A stretch of DNA of 64,000 bases from the NCBI GenBank assembly GCA_016124195.1, contig WGOE01000003.1:248001-312000 (forward strand), in the 5' to 3' direction. The notes beneath the pieces are model-generated. The model did not search any database, had not been told where the DNA came from, and saw only the letters and a program-made list of their open reading frames with translations. Below, in pieces: positions 7,671-16,828 of the stretch. The position numbers and the translations under genes were made by a program. The stretch comes from a bacterium (GTDB lineage: Bacteria > Pseudomonadota > Alphaproteobacteria > Rhodobacterales > Rhodobacteraceae). Position 1 is the first letter of the stretch; each line of letters begins with the position of its first letter.

Positions 7671-8276
7671 ATGTCCCTCAGCGCTTATCATCACCTTGCC
7701 AAAGCCGGGCCGCCCGGTGCCCCGCTGGTCTTTGCCTTTCACGGTACCGGCGGCGACGAACATCAGTTCTTCGGGCTGATCGAACAGATCCTGCCGCAAG
7801 CCGGCATCGTCTCGCCACGCGGCGATGTCTCGGAACACGGTGCCAACCGCTTTTTCCGCCGCACTGGCGAGGGCGTCTATGACATGGCCGACCTGGCCCT
7901 GCGGACGGCCAAGATGGCGGGCTTTATCGCAGCCCACAAGGCGGCCAATCCCGGCGCGCCGGTCTATGGCCTGGGCTATTCCAACGGTGCCAATATCCTC
8001 GCCTCGGTGGTGCTTGAGGCGCCGGACCTCTTCGAACGGGTCGTGTTGATGCACCCGCTGATCCCGTGGCAACCCGCGCCGAATGCCGGACTGCGGGGCA
8101 AGAAGGTGCTGATTACCGCCGGTCGCCAGGATCCGATCTGCCCCCTGCCCCTGACCCAGTCGCTCGACCATTACTTCAAGACGCAGGGCAGCGCGGTGGA
8201 CCTGTTTCTGCACGACGGCGGCCACGAGGTGCGCCAGCCCGAACTGACCGCAATCGCCGCCTTCCTGAAGGCCTGA
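7671..8276 (+). CDS. Alpha/beta hydrolase, MhqD-like carboxylesterase
   Basis: 201 residues, a single alpha/beta hydrolase domain with oxyanion-loop HGTGGDE, nucleophile elbow GYSNGAN (Ser104), acid Asp154 in GRQDP and catalytic His185 in DGGHEV. The size fits the phospholipase/carboxylesterase family. It follows the ring-cleaving dioxygenase, probably in one transcript, as mhqD accompanies mhqO in Firmicutes. The substrate is inferred, not shown. Confidence 0.85.
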   Translation: MSLSAYHHLAKAGPPGAPLVFAFHGTGGDEHQFFGLIEQILPQAGIVSPRGDVSEHGANRFFRRTGEGVYDMADLALRTAKMAGFIAAHKAANPGAPVYGLGYSNGANILASVVLEAPDLFERVVLMHPLIPWQPAPNAGLRGKKVLITAGRQDPICPLPLTQSLDHYFKTQGSAVDLFLHDGGHEVRQPELTAIAAFLKA

Positions 8277-8309
8277 ACCACGCAAACCCGCGTCTTTGAA
8301 GACAGTTTG

Positions 8310-8328
8310 AAACGCCTTTCAGGCGTTT
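8310..8328 (+). terminator. Hairpin after the hydrolase gene, weak terminator candidate
   Basis: AAACGCC-TTTCA-GGCGTTT is a perfect 7-bp stem 34 bases after the hydrolase stop. The downstream sequence is not T-rich, so termination is only possible. The rest of the 8277-8429 gap holds nothing else I can identify. Confidence 0.35.
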
Positions 8329-8429
8329 GGCGGTGGAAAGACCAAAGTTTTTCGGCCCCGCGCCCTGGCCTCAACCACTCGTTCATTCTGCCGGCCTAAC
8401 TCTGAAGCACGCATTCAGAAGGAGCGCCC

Positions 8430-9662
8430 ATGCAGCACGCTGCCCCCACCGCCTTTCGCAAACCGCTGAGCCAGAGTCTTGGACAGGCTGCGATCTTGCG
8501 CAAGATCTACGAACAAGCCGACATCGGCCCCTTGGCCGCCTTGCTTATTCACCGCGCGGGGGCAGGCTCTGCCGATCCGGGTGCGGCGATGGATCTGTCG
8601 ACGCTGTTGCTGGCCCAGGGCGGCGACTGGGCGGCCGAGGGCAAGATCATGCAACGCGCCGCCGCGCGCGTACAACCCGACTATGAGGTGGTGCATGGCG
8701 CGGGCACCGGGCCGCGCGTTCTGGCGCTGGTCACGCCGGGCGATTTCATGGCCAATACGCCGATCGACTTTCTGCTGGCCGGGTCGGACGCCGTGCTGAT
8801 CCAGCATTTCGTGGATGAGAGCACCGAAACGCTCGACGATCTGCCGCCGCATGACGTGGCCTTCATGGCCGTGGGCGAGGGGCCGGAAAACGCAGCCGTG
8901 CTGGCCAACCTGCATGGCCTTCTGCGCGATTTCCCCGGTCCGATCCTGAACAACGCGCCGAACCTGATCGCGCATCTGTCGCGCGACCGCGTCAGCGAGA
9001 TGCTGGCCGACATTCCCGGCGTGGTTTGCCCGCAGACCCGGCGAGTCAGCCGGCTCATGCTGACTGCGGCCGTGCGGTCGGGCCGGTTCTTCGATTATCC
9101 GGCCGTGGTGCGCCCGATCGGCTCGCACGCGGGGCAAGGTCTGGCCAAGATCGAAGATGCCGAAGACCTGCGCGCCTTCCTTTCCGTTCGCCCCGAAGAG
9201 GAATTCTACGTCGCCCCCTTCGTCGATTATCGCGGCGCGAACGGGCTTTACGCCAAGGCGCGCGTGGTGCTGATCGACGGCAAGCCCTTCGCCAGCCACA
9301 TGGCATGTTCGCCGCACTGGATGGTGCATTACCTCAATGCGCAGATGGAAACCAACGCCAACCGCCGCGCGCTGGAGGCCGCCTGGATGGAAAGATTCGA
9401 TCAGGGTTTCGCAAAGCGGCAGGGCAAGGCCCTGGCGGCCGTGTCAAAGGCGGTCGGGCTGGATTACTTCGGCATCGACTGCGCGGAACTGCCCGATGGC
9501 CGGCTGCTGGTCTTTGAACTCGACGTCGCGATGATCGTGCACGACATGGATAGCGAGGCGCTGTTCCCCTACAAGAAGCCCGCCATGCGCAAATTGTTCG
9601 CAGCCTTTGTCGCGGCGCTGCAAGGCTATCCGGCAGAGAAATTCGGGCCGTTCCGGGTCTGA
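8430..9662 (+). CDS. ATP-grasp family enzyme of unknown substrate
   Basis: 410 residues with a good ribosome site (AGAAGGAG) before the ATG. The C-terminal half carries the ATP-grasp signature: VVRPIGSHAGQGLAKIE (nucleotide-binding loop), APFVDYRGANGLYAKARVVLIDG, and YFGIDCAELPDGRLLVFELD (acidic metal-binding residues). The N-terminal half (about residues 1-190) is helical then Rossmann-like and resembles the tail of TPR-linked ATP-grasp proteins. Such enzymes form amide or thioester bonds using ATP. No peptide or amino-acid biosynthesis genes are adjacent, so it is an orphan. The fold is clear; the function is unknown. Confidence 0.75.
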   Translation: MQHAAPTAFRKPLSQSLGQAAILRKIYEQADIGPLAALLIHRAGAGSADPGAAMDLSTLLLAQGGDWAAEGKIMQRAAARVQPDYEVVHGAGTGPRVLALVTPGDFMANTPIDFLLAGSDAVLIQHFVDESTETLDDLPPHDVAFMAVGEGPENAAVLANLHGLLRDFPGPILNNAPNLIAHLSRDRVSEMLADIPGVVCPQTRRVSRLMLTAAVRSGRFFDYPAVVRPIGSHAGQGLAKIEDAEDLRAFLSVRPEEEFYVAPFVDYRGANGLYAKARVVLIDGKPFASHMACSPHWMVHYLNAQMETNANRRALEAAWMERFDQGFAKRQGKALAAVSKAVGLDYFGIDCAELPDGRLLVFELDVAMIVHDMDSEALFPYKKPAMRKLFAAFVAALQGYPAEKFGPFRV

Positions 9663-9694
9663 GTGCTGACGCCGGCACGGGCCTGACCGAAATG

Positions 9695-9723
9695 AAAAAG
9701 GCCCCACCAAACGGCGGGGCCTT
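9695..9723 (-). terminator. Intrinsic terminator of asd
   Basis: AAGGCCCC/GGGGCCTT 8-bp stem with a 10-base loop, followed on the minus strand by a T-tract (9699-9695). It lies 19 bases past the asd stop. It may also act on the ATP-grasp transcript from the other side. Confidence 0.8.
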
Positions 9724-9741
9724 GCGGGACGATGGCGCCGA

Positions 9742-10764
9742 TCAGCCCTTTTTCAGGACGCGGTTGCCCAGAACCTCGGCGATCTGCACGGCGTTCAGCG
9801 CCGCGCCCTTGCGCAGGTTGTCCGAAACGCACCACAGCGACAGGCCGTTCTCGATGGTGGAATCCTGGCGGACCCGGCTGACATAGGTGGCATATTCACC
9901 GACACATTCGATGGGTGTGACGTAGCCACCGGGCTCACGCTTGTCGACCAGCAGGACGCCGGGCGCCTCGCGCAGGATGTCTTGCGCTTCCTCCCAGTCG
10001 AGCGGCTCTTCGAACTCGATGTTGATCGCCTCGGAATGGCCGACAAAAACCGGAACCCGCACGCAGGTGGCGGTGACCTTGATGGCCGGGTCGAGGATCT
10101 TCTTGGTCTCGGCCACCATCTTCCATTCTTCCTTGGTCTCGCCCGAATCCATGAAGACGTCGATCTGAGGAATCACGTTGAAGGCGATCTGCTTCTGGAA
10201 CTTCTTCGGCGCGACCTCTTGGCCGGGAACGTAAAGGCCCTTGGTCTGGTCCCACAGTTCGTCAATGCCTTCCTTGCCGGCGCCCGACACGGACTGATAA
10301 GTCGCAACCACCACCCGCTTGATGCGGGCGCGGTCGTGCAGCGGCTTCAACGCCACCACCATCTGCGCGGTCGAGCAGTTCGGGTTGGCGATGATGTTCT
10401 TGTTCTTGTACATGAAGATCTGATCGGCATTCACTTCCGGCACGATCAGCGGGACCTGGCTGTCGTAGCGATAGAGCGAGGAATTGTCGATCACGATGCA
10501 GCCGGCCGCTGCGGCCTTGGGTGCGTAGATCTTGGTCGCCTCGGAGCCCACGGCGAACAGGGCGATGTCCCAGCCAGTGAAATCGAAAGTGTCGAGGTCC
10601 CGGGTCTTGACGGTCTTGTCGCCGAAGCTGATTTCGGTGCCCAGAGATTTGCGCGACGCAAGCGCGGCAATCTCATCCACCGGAAACTCGCGCTCGGCGA
10701 GGATATTCAGCATTTCGCGGCCCACGTTGCCCGTGGCACCCGCGACGACGACCCTGTAGCCCAT
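9742..10764 (-). CDS. asd: Aspartate-semialdehyde dehydrogenase
   Basis: 340 residues. The NADP-binding start VVVAGATGNVGREML, the active-site segment IANPNCSTAQMV (nucleophile Cys130) and SVSGAGKEG are diagnostic. It reduces aspartyl phosphate to aspartate semialdehyde in the lysine/threonine/methionine/diaminopimelate pathway. It is monocistronic here, with its own terminator. Confidence 0.97.
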   Translation of the reverse strand: MGYRVVVAGATGNVGREMLNILAEREFPVDEIAALASRKSLGTEISFGDKTVKTRDLDTFDFTGWDIALFAVGSEATKIYAPKAAAAGCIVIDNSSLYRYDSQVPLIVPEVNADQIFMYKNKNIIANPNCSTAQMVVALKPLHDRARIKRVVVATYQSVSGAGKEGIDELWDQTKGLYVPGQEVAPKKFQKQIAFNVIPQIDVFMDSGETKEEWKMVAETKKILDPAIKVTATCVRVPVFVGHSEAINIEFEEPLDWEEAQDILREAPGVLLVDKREPGGYVTPIECVGEYATYVSRVRQDSTIENGLSLWCVSDNLRKGAALNAVQIAEVLGNRVLKKG

Positions 10765-10887
10765 CGGGGTTCTCCTTTGTCAAAGCCCGGTCTGGTTCGA
10801 AACCCAATGGGTCCGAACAACCGCGGGCCTTAGCGCATGCCCGATGAAGGGGAAAGGGGCGAATGCGTCCTATGGCGATTTGGCCGC

Positions 10888-11520
10888 TTATTCTGGTGCA
10901 GTCGTGCCTGCGACCAGATGGAAACGCCTATCGCGCGCCATCAGCGCCTCGACAAAGGCGCGCTCGGCGGCGAAATCGTGCGGCACCTTGTCGGCGGTGC
11001 GGCGGCCGGACAGGGATTGGCTGGCGAAGAAGTCAAAGCCAAAAAGCGTGACGCGGGTGGCAGGGCTGCGCGACAGAAGGTCGATCAGCATCAGGCCGGT
11101 GGTGGGCGGGGCGTTCAGCGCGCGCTTCAGACGTTGGAAATCGGTCAGCGGCGGCAGGGCAAAACCCGGATGACGCGCGACGATCCAGGGCAGGCGCTTG
11201 CGCTTGTGCGACATCCACAGGATCAGCCGGGGGTTGAGGCGCTGCAGGGTCGCTGCGTCAAGACGTGTGGCCAGCGCCAGAACGTCGGTCCGGCTGCCAT
11301 GGCTTTCGACGGCGGGCATCGGCGCGCGGTTGATGCGGATCACCAGATCGGCGGCGTCGATCGCAGCGCCATGGGTCGAGGCAGAAAGGCTGCGGGCATT
11401 GCCGACCAGCGCGATATGTCCGGTCATCTGCGCCATCACCTGCGTCATCGGCAGGGACAGCGCCGCCAGTGGCGCCTCTTGTCGCAGGGTGCGGGCGAGG
11501 TAGAATCCCAGCCGCGTCAT
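10888..11520 (-). CDS. Sialyltransferase-like (GT29-type) glycosyltransferase
   Basis: 210 residues. IALVGNARSL...IDAADLVIRINRAP resembles sialyl motif L, where CMP-sugar binds, and PTTGLMLIDLL resembles motif S. These are the conserved blocks of GT29 enzymes, known mainly from eukaryotes with scattered bacterial homologues. The ATG overlaps the stop of the upstream GT4 gene (ATGA), so the two are translated together and probably decorate the same surface glycan. Donor and acceptor are unknown. No CMP-sialic acid synthesis genes are in the window, so the sugar may not be sialic acid. Confidence 0.7.
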   Translation of the reverse strand: MTRLGFYLARTLRQEAPLAALSLPMTQVMAQMTGHIALVGNARSLSASTHGAAIDAADLVIRINRAPMPAVESHGSRTDVLALATRLDAATLQRLNPRLILWMSHKRKRLPWIVARHPGFALPPLTDFQRLKRALNAPPTTGLMLIDLLSRSPATRVTLFGFDFFASQSLSGRRTADKVPHDFAAERAFVEALMARDRRFHLVAGTTAPE

Positions 11521-12566
11521 GGCGTGTCCAACAGGCGGCGGTAGACGGCGATCAGGGCTGCGGCCTCGTCTTCGATGCGAAACCCGCGCTCGACCCGGCT
11601 TCGGGCGGCAACGGATTGCGCGGCGCGCAGGTCCGGGTCATCGATCAGGGCAGCCGTCGCCCTCGCCAGCGCGGCAACATCGCCCGGATCGACCAGGGCG
11701 CCGGTTTCGCCGGGCGCGATCAGCTCTTCAAAGGCGCCAACCCGGGCCGCGACGACCGGCACGGCACAGGCCATCGCCTCAAGCGGGGTCAGGCCAAAGC
11801 CCTCCCACCGCTGCGGCGCGACATAGATGTCGAGCGCACGGTACCAGTCCGGCATCTGGTCTACAGCGACCTCGGGCAGAAAGCGGATGCGGTCCGACAG
11901 ACCGGCCCGCGCGACCTGCGCCTTCAGACCGTCCAGATAGGCCGCGTGCGGGTCAGTGGCGCGCCCCATGACCAGGGCCACGACATTCGGACGCTGCGGC
12001 AGGAGAGCGATCATCGCCTCGACGAAATCTCCGGTGCCTTTCTGCGCGCGGATCCGGCCATAGCAGCCGATCAGCACGCCATCTGGCAGGCCGAGCCTGC
12101 GGCGCAAGGCGGCACGGTCGGCGGCGGGCGCAAAGCCCGTGGTGTCGATGCCATGCAGGATCACCTGTGCCGGACGTGCCAGATAGGCGGCGGTACGGGC
12201 CGAGGTCGCGACCACGCCGTCCATCCGCTCGATCAGCCAGCGCGTGTAGCCGGTATGCCTGCGCTGCGAGGCCGAGGTGAACAGAAGCCTCAGCTTGCGG
12301 CGCAGCACATGGCGCAGGATCAGGCCCAGCAGCATTTCCGTATTGCGCCGCGCATGCCAGACACGCCAGCGGTCGCGCGGCAGGAAGGCCATGCGCCACA
12401 GGGCGACATGCGGCAGGTCGGGCGGCAGCCCCGGCCCGGTGGTGACTATGCCGATCTGGCGCGCCTGCACCGGGATCAGCCGGACCACAGTCGCCGTCAC
12501 CCCGGACAGGCGGCGCTTGAGGTTTGGGGCGATCACCTCGATCTGCGACAGGGCGGGTTCAGGCAT
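11517..12566 (-). CDS. GT4-family glycosyltransferase
   Basis: 349 residues from the ATG at 12566 (MPEPALSQIEVIAPN); the frame is open 13 codons earlier without a better start. The C-terminal GT-B domain has VLIGCYGRIRAQKGTGDFVEAM and the EX7E region RWEGFGLTPLEAMACAVPVVA, typical of retaining GT4 enzymes using nucleotide sugars. It is the first gene of a two-gene unit with the sialyltransferase-like gene and acts on a cytoplasmic lipid- or oligosaccharide acceptor, by inference a cell-surface glycan. Confidence 0.88.
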   Translation of the reverse strand: MPEPALSQIEVIAPNLKRRLSGVTATVVRLIPVQARQIGIVTTGPGLPPDLPHVALWRMAFLPRDRWRVWHARRNTEMLLGLILRHVLRRKLRLLFTSASQRRHTGYTRWLIERMDGVVATSARTAAYLARPAQVILHGIDTTGFAPAADRAALRRRLGLPDGVLIGCYGRIRAQKGTGDFVEAMIALLPQRPNVVALVMGRATDPHAAYLDGLKAQVARAGLSDRIRFLPEVAVDQMPDWYRALDIYVAPQRWEGFGLTPLEAMACAVPVVAARVGAFEELIAPGETGALVDPGDVAALARATAALIDDPDLRAAQSVAARSRVERGFRIEDEAAALIAVYRRLLDTP

Positions 12567-12620
12567 GGCATCCTCGGGCTTGGCCCCCGCGATAGCCCAA
12601 ACCACCGCCCTTGGAAAGCG

Positions 12621-13856
12621 TCAGGCCGGTTGCAGCGTCAGCGGCCTTTCGCGAATCGGCAGGTGGATCAGCGCCGAGAAAGCGCCGACGCCGATGCCGA
12701 TCCACCAGACCAGCGTGTAGCCTCCGGTCAGGTCATACATCCGCCCACCGAGCCAGACGCCGAGGAACGAGCCCAACTGGTGGCTCAGAAATACAAAACC
12801 ATAGAGCGTGCCCATGTAGCGGATGCCGTAAAGATGCGCCACGAGGCCCGAGGTCAAGGGCACGGTCGCCAGCCACATCGCCCCCATCACCGCCGAAAAC
12901 AGCATCACCGTGGTGGGCGTCATCGGCAGGACGATGAACAGGATCGAGGCAATCGTGCGCCCGGTATAAATCCCGGCCAGCAGGTATTTCTTGGAAAACC
13001 GCTTGCCCAGCAGGCCGGCCGTGATTGACCCCGCGATGTTGAACAGCCCGATCACCGAGATGGCAATCGCCCCCAGCACCGAGGTCGAGGTGATGCCAAG
13101 CCCGGCCAGAACGCCGGTCGGGTCGATCGCTCCACAGCGTTCTGTCACGAAGGCCGGAAAATGCGCCGTGATGAAGCCCAGCTGATAGCCGCAGGAAAAG
13201 AAGCCCATGAAGATCATCGTGTAGGACGGGTCGCGGAAGGCACGGACCAAAACGGTGCCGAGGCTTTCCTGCAATTCAGCCTTGCTGGCCATCGGCGCGG
13301 ATTTGAGGAAAGGCAGCGCCAGAAGCGTGACCAGGATCACAACGGCAAAGATGCCGAAGACGGTCTGCCAGGGATAGTGCTGCAACAAAAGCTGCGCCGT
13401 CGGGGCACCCACCACCTGCCCGGCCGAGCCGGCCGCCGTGGCGATGCCGAGGGAAAGGCTGCGATTCTCGGCACTGGTCGCCCGGCCTACAATCGCGAGG
13501 ATAACACCGAAGCCAGTACCCGCGATGCCAAATCCGACCAGAATTTCAAGGGCCTGCATCGCGCCGGGCGTCGTGGCATAACCTGACAGGACCAGCCCCA
13601 GCGCATACAGAACGGCGCCGGCGATGATGGCCTTGCGGTCGCCGAACCGTTCTGCCGCGGCGCCGAACATCGGCTGGCCGATGCCCCAGGCCAGGTTCTG
13701 GATCGCGATGGCCAGCGAAAAATCCGACCTTGGCCAGCCGAACTCGGCGGCAATCGGGATCTGGAACACGCCGAAGCTCGCCCGGATCGCGAAGTTCAGC
13801 AACAGCACCGCGCAGCCCGCGATGAGGATCGGAGTGAAAACGGAAGTCTTGGTCAT
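12621..13856 (-). CDS. MFS transporter, oxalate/formate-antiporter-like
   Basis: 411 residues with about 12 hydrophobic segments. The loop 2-3 motif GAAAERFGDRK and SFGVFQIPIAAEFGWPRSDFS near the N-terminus resemble OFA/monocarboxylate MFS proteins. Inner-membrane carrier for a small organic acid by family; the actual substrate is unknown. It is on the same strand as the glycosyltransferases with a 54-base gap, but a functional link is not evident. Confidence 0.85.
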   Translation of the reverse strand: MTKTSVFTPILIAGCAVLLLNFAIRASFGVFQIPIAAEFGWPRSDFSLAIAIQNLAWGIGQPMFGAAAERFGDRKAIIAGAVLYALGLVLSGYATTPGAMQALEILVGFGIAGTGFGVILAIVGRATSAENRSLSLGIATAAGSAGQVVGAPTAQLLLQHYPWQTVFGIFAVVILVTLLALPFLKSAPMASKAELQESLGTVLVRAFRDPSYTMIFMGFFSCGYQLGFITAHFPAFVTERCGAIDPTGVLAGLGITSTSVLGAIAISVIGLFNIAGSITAGLLGKRFSKKYLLAGIYTGRTIASILFIVLPMTPTTVMLFSAVMGAMWLATVPLTSGLVAHLYGIRYMGTLYGFVFLSHQLGSFLGVWLGGRMYDLTGGYTLVWWIGIGVGAFSALIHLPIRERPLTLQPA

Positions 13857-13928
13857 CGCGCGCCTGAAATTCGTGGGCCGCCAAATTCCCGCAACGCTGG
13901 TGCAGCGTCAAATGCTATATTGTAATGG

Positions 13929-14723
13929 CTACACTGACGGTTTGGGGGTGCAGTCGGGGCAGGTGTTGCCCTCGGTCACCGGATGGCCGCAGCTGCGGCA
14001 CATCCAGGCCGTGCCCTGCCGCAGCCCATGCCCGACCGAGACCCGGCCGTCGAAGACAAAGCATTCGCCCTGCCACAGGCTTTGGTCCTCGGGCACGTCT
14101 TCCAGATATTTCAGGATGCCGCCCTGCAGGTGAAACACCTCGGGCACGCCTTGACCCAGCAGGTAGTTGGTCGACTTCTCGCATCGGATGCCGCCAGTGC
14201 AGAACATCGCGATGCGCTTGCCGTCAAACCTGGCGCGGTTGTCTTGCCACCACTGCGGGAACTGCCGGAAGCTGGCGGTTTCGGGGTTGATGGCGCCGGC
14301 AAAGCTGCCGATCGAAACCTCATAAGCATTGCGGGTGTCGATGACGGCCACGTCGGGGGCGGTGATCAGCGCGTTCCATTCGTGCGGCGGGACATGGCGC
14401 CCGACCCGCGCAAGGGGGTCGACGCCGGCAACGCCCATGGTGACGATCTCTGGCTTGACGCGCACCTTCATGCGGGTGAAGGGCATCGCGTTGGCCCTCG
14501 ATTGCTTGCAGACCAGGCTGTCGCAGCCGGGCAAGGCGCGGATATGGGCCAGAACCCTGTCAATCGCGGATGGGGTGCCAGCGATGGTGCCATTGATCCC
14601 CTCACCCGCAAGCAAAAGCGTGCCCCGAACGCCCTCGGCCTCGCACAGCGACAGAAGCGGCTGGCGCAAGGCCTCGGGCTCGGCAAGGGGCGTGAAGTGA
14701 TAGAGGGCGGCCACAGTGAACAT
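13929..14723 (-). CDS. trhO: tRNA uridine(34) hydroxylase TrhO (rhodanese-like, UPF0176)
   Basis: 264 residues from ATG 14723 (MFTVAALYHF); a GTG three codons upstream is possible. The N-terminal acylphosphatase-like part (GTLLLAGEGINGTIAG) precedes a rhodanese domain with active-site MFCTGGIRCEKS (Cys175). A C-terminal CRSCGH...CPDC zinc-like motif completes the family pattern. In other bacteria TrhO hydroxylates U34 of certain tRNAs using oxygen, a step toward 5-methoxyuridine or cmo5U. Confidence 0.93.
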   Translation of the reverse strand: MFTVAALYHFTPLAEPEALRQPLLSLCEAEGVRGTLLLAGEGINGTIAGTPSAIDRVLAHIRALPGCDSLVCKQSRANAMPFTRMKVRVKPEIVTMGVAGVDPLARVGRHVPPHEWNALITAPDVAVIDTRNAYEVSIGSFAGAINPETASFRQFPQWWQDNRARFDGKRIAMFCTGGIRCEKSTNYLLGQGVPEVFHLQGGILKYLEDVPEDQSLWQGECFVFDGRVSVGHGLRQGTAWMCRSCGHPVTEGNTCPDCTPKPSV

Positions 14724-14814
14724 GGGCGGCACTTAGTCGGTCGAGGCCGTGAACTCAAGCAGCGCTTGACCCCCTGCAACACCTTACCTAACCCTGAGCC
14801 AAAGCGAGGTCCCC

Positions 14815-15438
14815 ATGCGCCCCAATCTCTTGCGTCCCAGCAGCGAAGCCCTGATCGTGATCGACGTGCAGAACGATTTCTGCCCCGGCGGCGCCCTCGC
14901 GGTGGCCGAGGGTGATGCGATCATCCCGCGCATCAACGCGCTGATGGACGAATTTCAGACCGTCATCCTGACGCAAGACTGGCACCCGGCCGATCACAGC
15001 TCTTTCGCGGCCAACCATCCGGGTTCCGAGCCGTTCGGCCAGATCGAGATGCCCTATGGCCCGCAGACCCTGTGGCCGGTCCATTGCGTGCAGGGCACGC
15101 CGGGGGCCGCGTTTCACGCCGACCTGCGCACCGATCCGGCACAGCTTGTGCTGCGCAAAGGGTTCCGCGCCGCCATCGACAGCTATTCCGCCCTGTTCGA
15201 GAATGACCGCAGCACGCCGACCGGGCTGGAAGGCTACCTGCGCGGACGCGGGATCGAGCGACTGACCCTCGTTGGCCTTGCGACGGACTACTGCGTTGCC
15301 TTTTCGGCGCTGGATGCGGCGGCCAAGGGCTTTGCCGTCACCGTGCTGGAGGGGGCCTGCCGGGCCATCGACCTTGGCGGCTCTCTGGCCCGGCAGCAAG
15401 GTGCAATGCGGGCAGCGGGCGTCACCTTGCTGGCCTGA
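14815..15438 (+). CDS. pncA: Nicotinamidase PncA
   Basis: 207 residues. Catalytic triad Asp17 (VIDVQNDFCPGG), Lys115 (LRKGF) and Cys160 (TDYCVAFSALDA), and the metal-binding set in DWHPADH (Asp55, His57, His61), are all present. It hydrolyses nicotinamide to nicotinate for NAD salvage. pncB, which uses the product, follows 93 bases later on the same strand. Confidence 0.96.
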   Translation: MRPNLLRPSSEALIVIDVQNDFCPGGALAVAEGDAIIPRINALMDEFQTVILTQDWHPADHSSFAANHPGSEPFGQIEMPYGPQTLWPVHCVQGTPGAAFHADLRTDPAQLVLRKGFRAAIDSYSALFENDRSTPTGLEGYLRGRGIERLTLVGLATDYCVAFSALDAAAKGFAVTVLEGACRAIDLGGSLARQQGAMRAAGVTLLA

Positions 15439-15531
15439 GGGCGCGGCCCCGCCGAAGACCATGCGCATGCGAAGGGGCTTTGACCTTGGCCCCGGGTTGC
15501 TGGCATATTCCCCTACGGAAGGAGCCCATCC

Positions 15532-16824
15532 ATGGTCGATCTTGCTACACGGGTCTGGAATCACCGCTGGAAGATCGATCCGATCGTGCGGTCGCTGATT
15601 GACACCGACTTTTACAAACTGTTGATGTGTCAGTCGATTTTCCGCAATCGGCCCGATACCGTGGTGAAATTCAGCCTGGTCAACCGCAGCCCCAAGATCC
15701 GGCTGGCCGAACTGGTCGACGAGGGCGAACTGCGCGAACAGCTGGACCATGTGCGCTCGCTCAAGCTGTCGCGCGGCGAAAGCACCTGGCTGCGCGGCAA
15801 CATGTTCTACGGCAAGCGCCAGATGTTCCGCCCGGATTTCATGGAATGGTTCGAAGGGATGCACCTGCCGCCCTACCATCTGGAAAAGCGTGACGGCCAA
15901 TATGAACTGACCTTTGAAGGCCGCTGGCACGAAGTCATGCTGTGGGAGATTCCGGCGCTTGCGGTTCTGATGGAACTGCGCAGCCGCGCGGTTCTGCAGC
16001 GCCTTGGCCGGTTCGAGCTTGAGGTGCTTTACGCCCGCGCGATGACCAAGCTTTGGGAAAAGATCACCCGGCTGCGCGCCATCGACGGCCTGAAGATCGC
16101 CGATTTCGGCACACGGCGGCGGCACAGCTTCCTCTGGCAGGACTGGTCGGTGCAGGCCATGATCGAGGGGCTGGAAAACCGCTTCATCGGGACGTCGAAT
16201 TGCCTGATCGCCCAGCGTCGCGACATCGAAGCGATTGGCACCAATGCGCACGAACTGCCGATGGTCTATGCCGCCCTGGCGCGCGACGATGCCGAGCTGG
16301 CGCGCGCGCCCTATCAGGTCATGGCGGACTGGCAGGAGGAACACGACGGCAACCTGCGCATCATCCTGCCCGATACCTTCGGCTCGGAAGGCTTCCTGAA
16401 GCGCGCACCCGACTGGCTGGCCTCGTGGACCGGGATGCGCATCGACAGCGGCGACCCCGCGCAGGCCGCCGAAGGGGCGATCCGCTGGTGGAAGGACCGC
16501 GGCGAAGACCCGACCGAAAAGCTGGTGATCTTCTCTGACGGTCTGGACGTGGCCAAGATCGAGGAACTGTCGCGGCAGTTCGCCGGTCGGGTCAAGGTCT
16601 CGTTCGGGTGGGGAACGATGCTGACCAACGATTTCAGCGGCTTGGCGGTTGGCGACGGGCTGGCCCCTTTCTCGCTGGTGTGCAAGGCGGTTTCGGCCAA
16701 TGGCTTTCCGACGGTCAAGCTGTCGGACAATCCGAACAAGGCGCTGGGGCCGGCGGATCAGATCGAACGCTACAAGCGGGTCTTTGGTGTAGGCGCGCAG
16801 CAGGCAATGGAGGTTCTGGTCTGA
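15532..16824 (+). CDS. pncB: Nicotinate phosphoribosyltransferase PncB
   Basis: 430 residues with LIDTDFYKLLMCQ at the N-terminus, KIADFGTRRRHSF and FIGTSNCLIAQ in the middle, and VSFGWGTMLTNDF and KLSDNPNKALGP near the end, all standard for bacterial PncB. It converts nicotinate, PRPP and ATP to nicotinate mononucleotide and completes the salvage step begun by pncA just upstream. It has its own ribosome site (GGAAGGAG). Its end lies 4 bases from the convergent arfB stop. Confidence 0.97.
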   Translation: MVDLATRVWNHRWKIDPIVRSLIDTDFYKLLMCQSIFRNRPDTVVKFSLVNRSPKIRLAELVDEGELREQLDHVRSLKLSRGESTWLRGNMFYGKRQMFRPDFMEWFEGMHLPPYHLEKRDGQYELTFEGRWHEVMLWEIPALAVLMELRSRAVLQRLGRFELEVLYARAMTKLWEKITRLRAIDGLKIADFGTRRRHSFLWQDWSVQAMIEGLENRFIGTSNCLIAQRRDIEAIGTNAHELPMVYAALARDDAELARAPYQVMADWQEEHDGNLRIILPDTFGSEGFLKRAPDWLASWTGMRIDSGDPAQAAEGAIRWWKDRGEDPTEKLVIFSDGLDVAKIEELSRQFAGRVKVSFGWGTMLTNDFSGLAVGDGLAPFSLVCKAVSANGFPTVKLSDNPNKALGPADQIERYKRVFGVGAQQAMEVLV

Positions 16825-16828
16825 CGGC

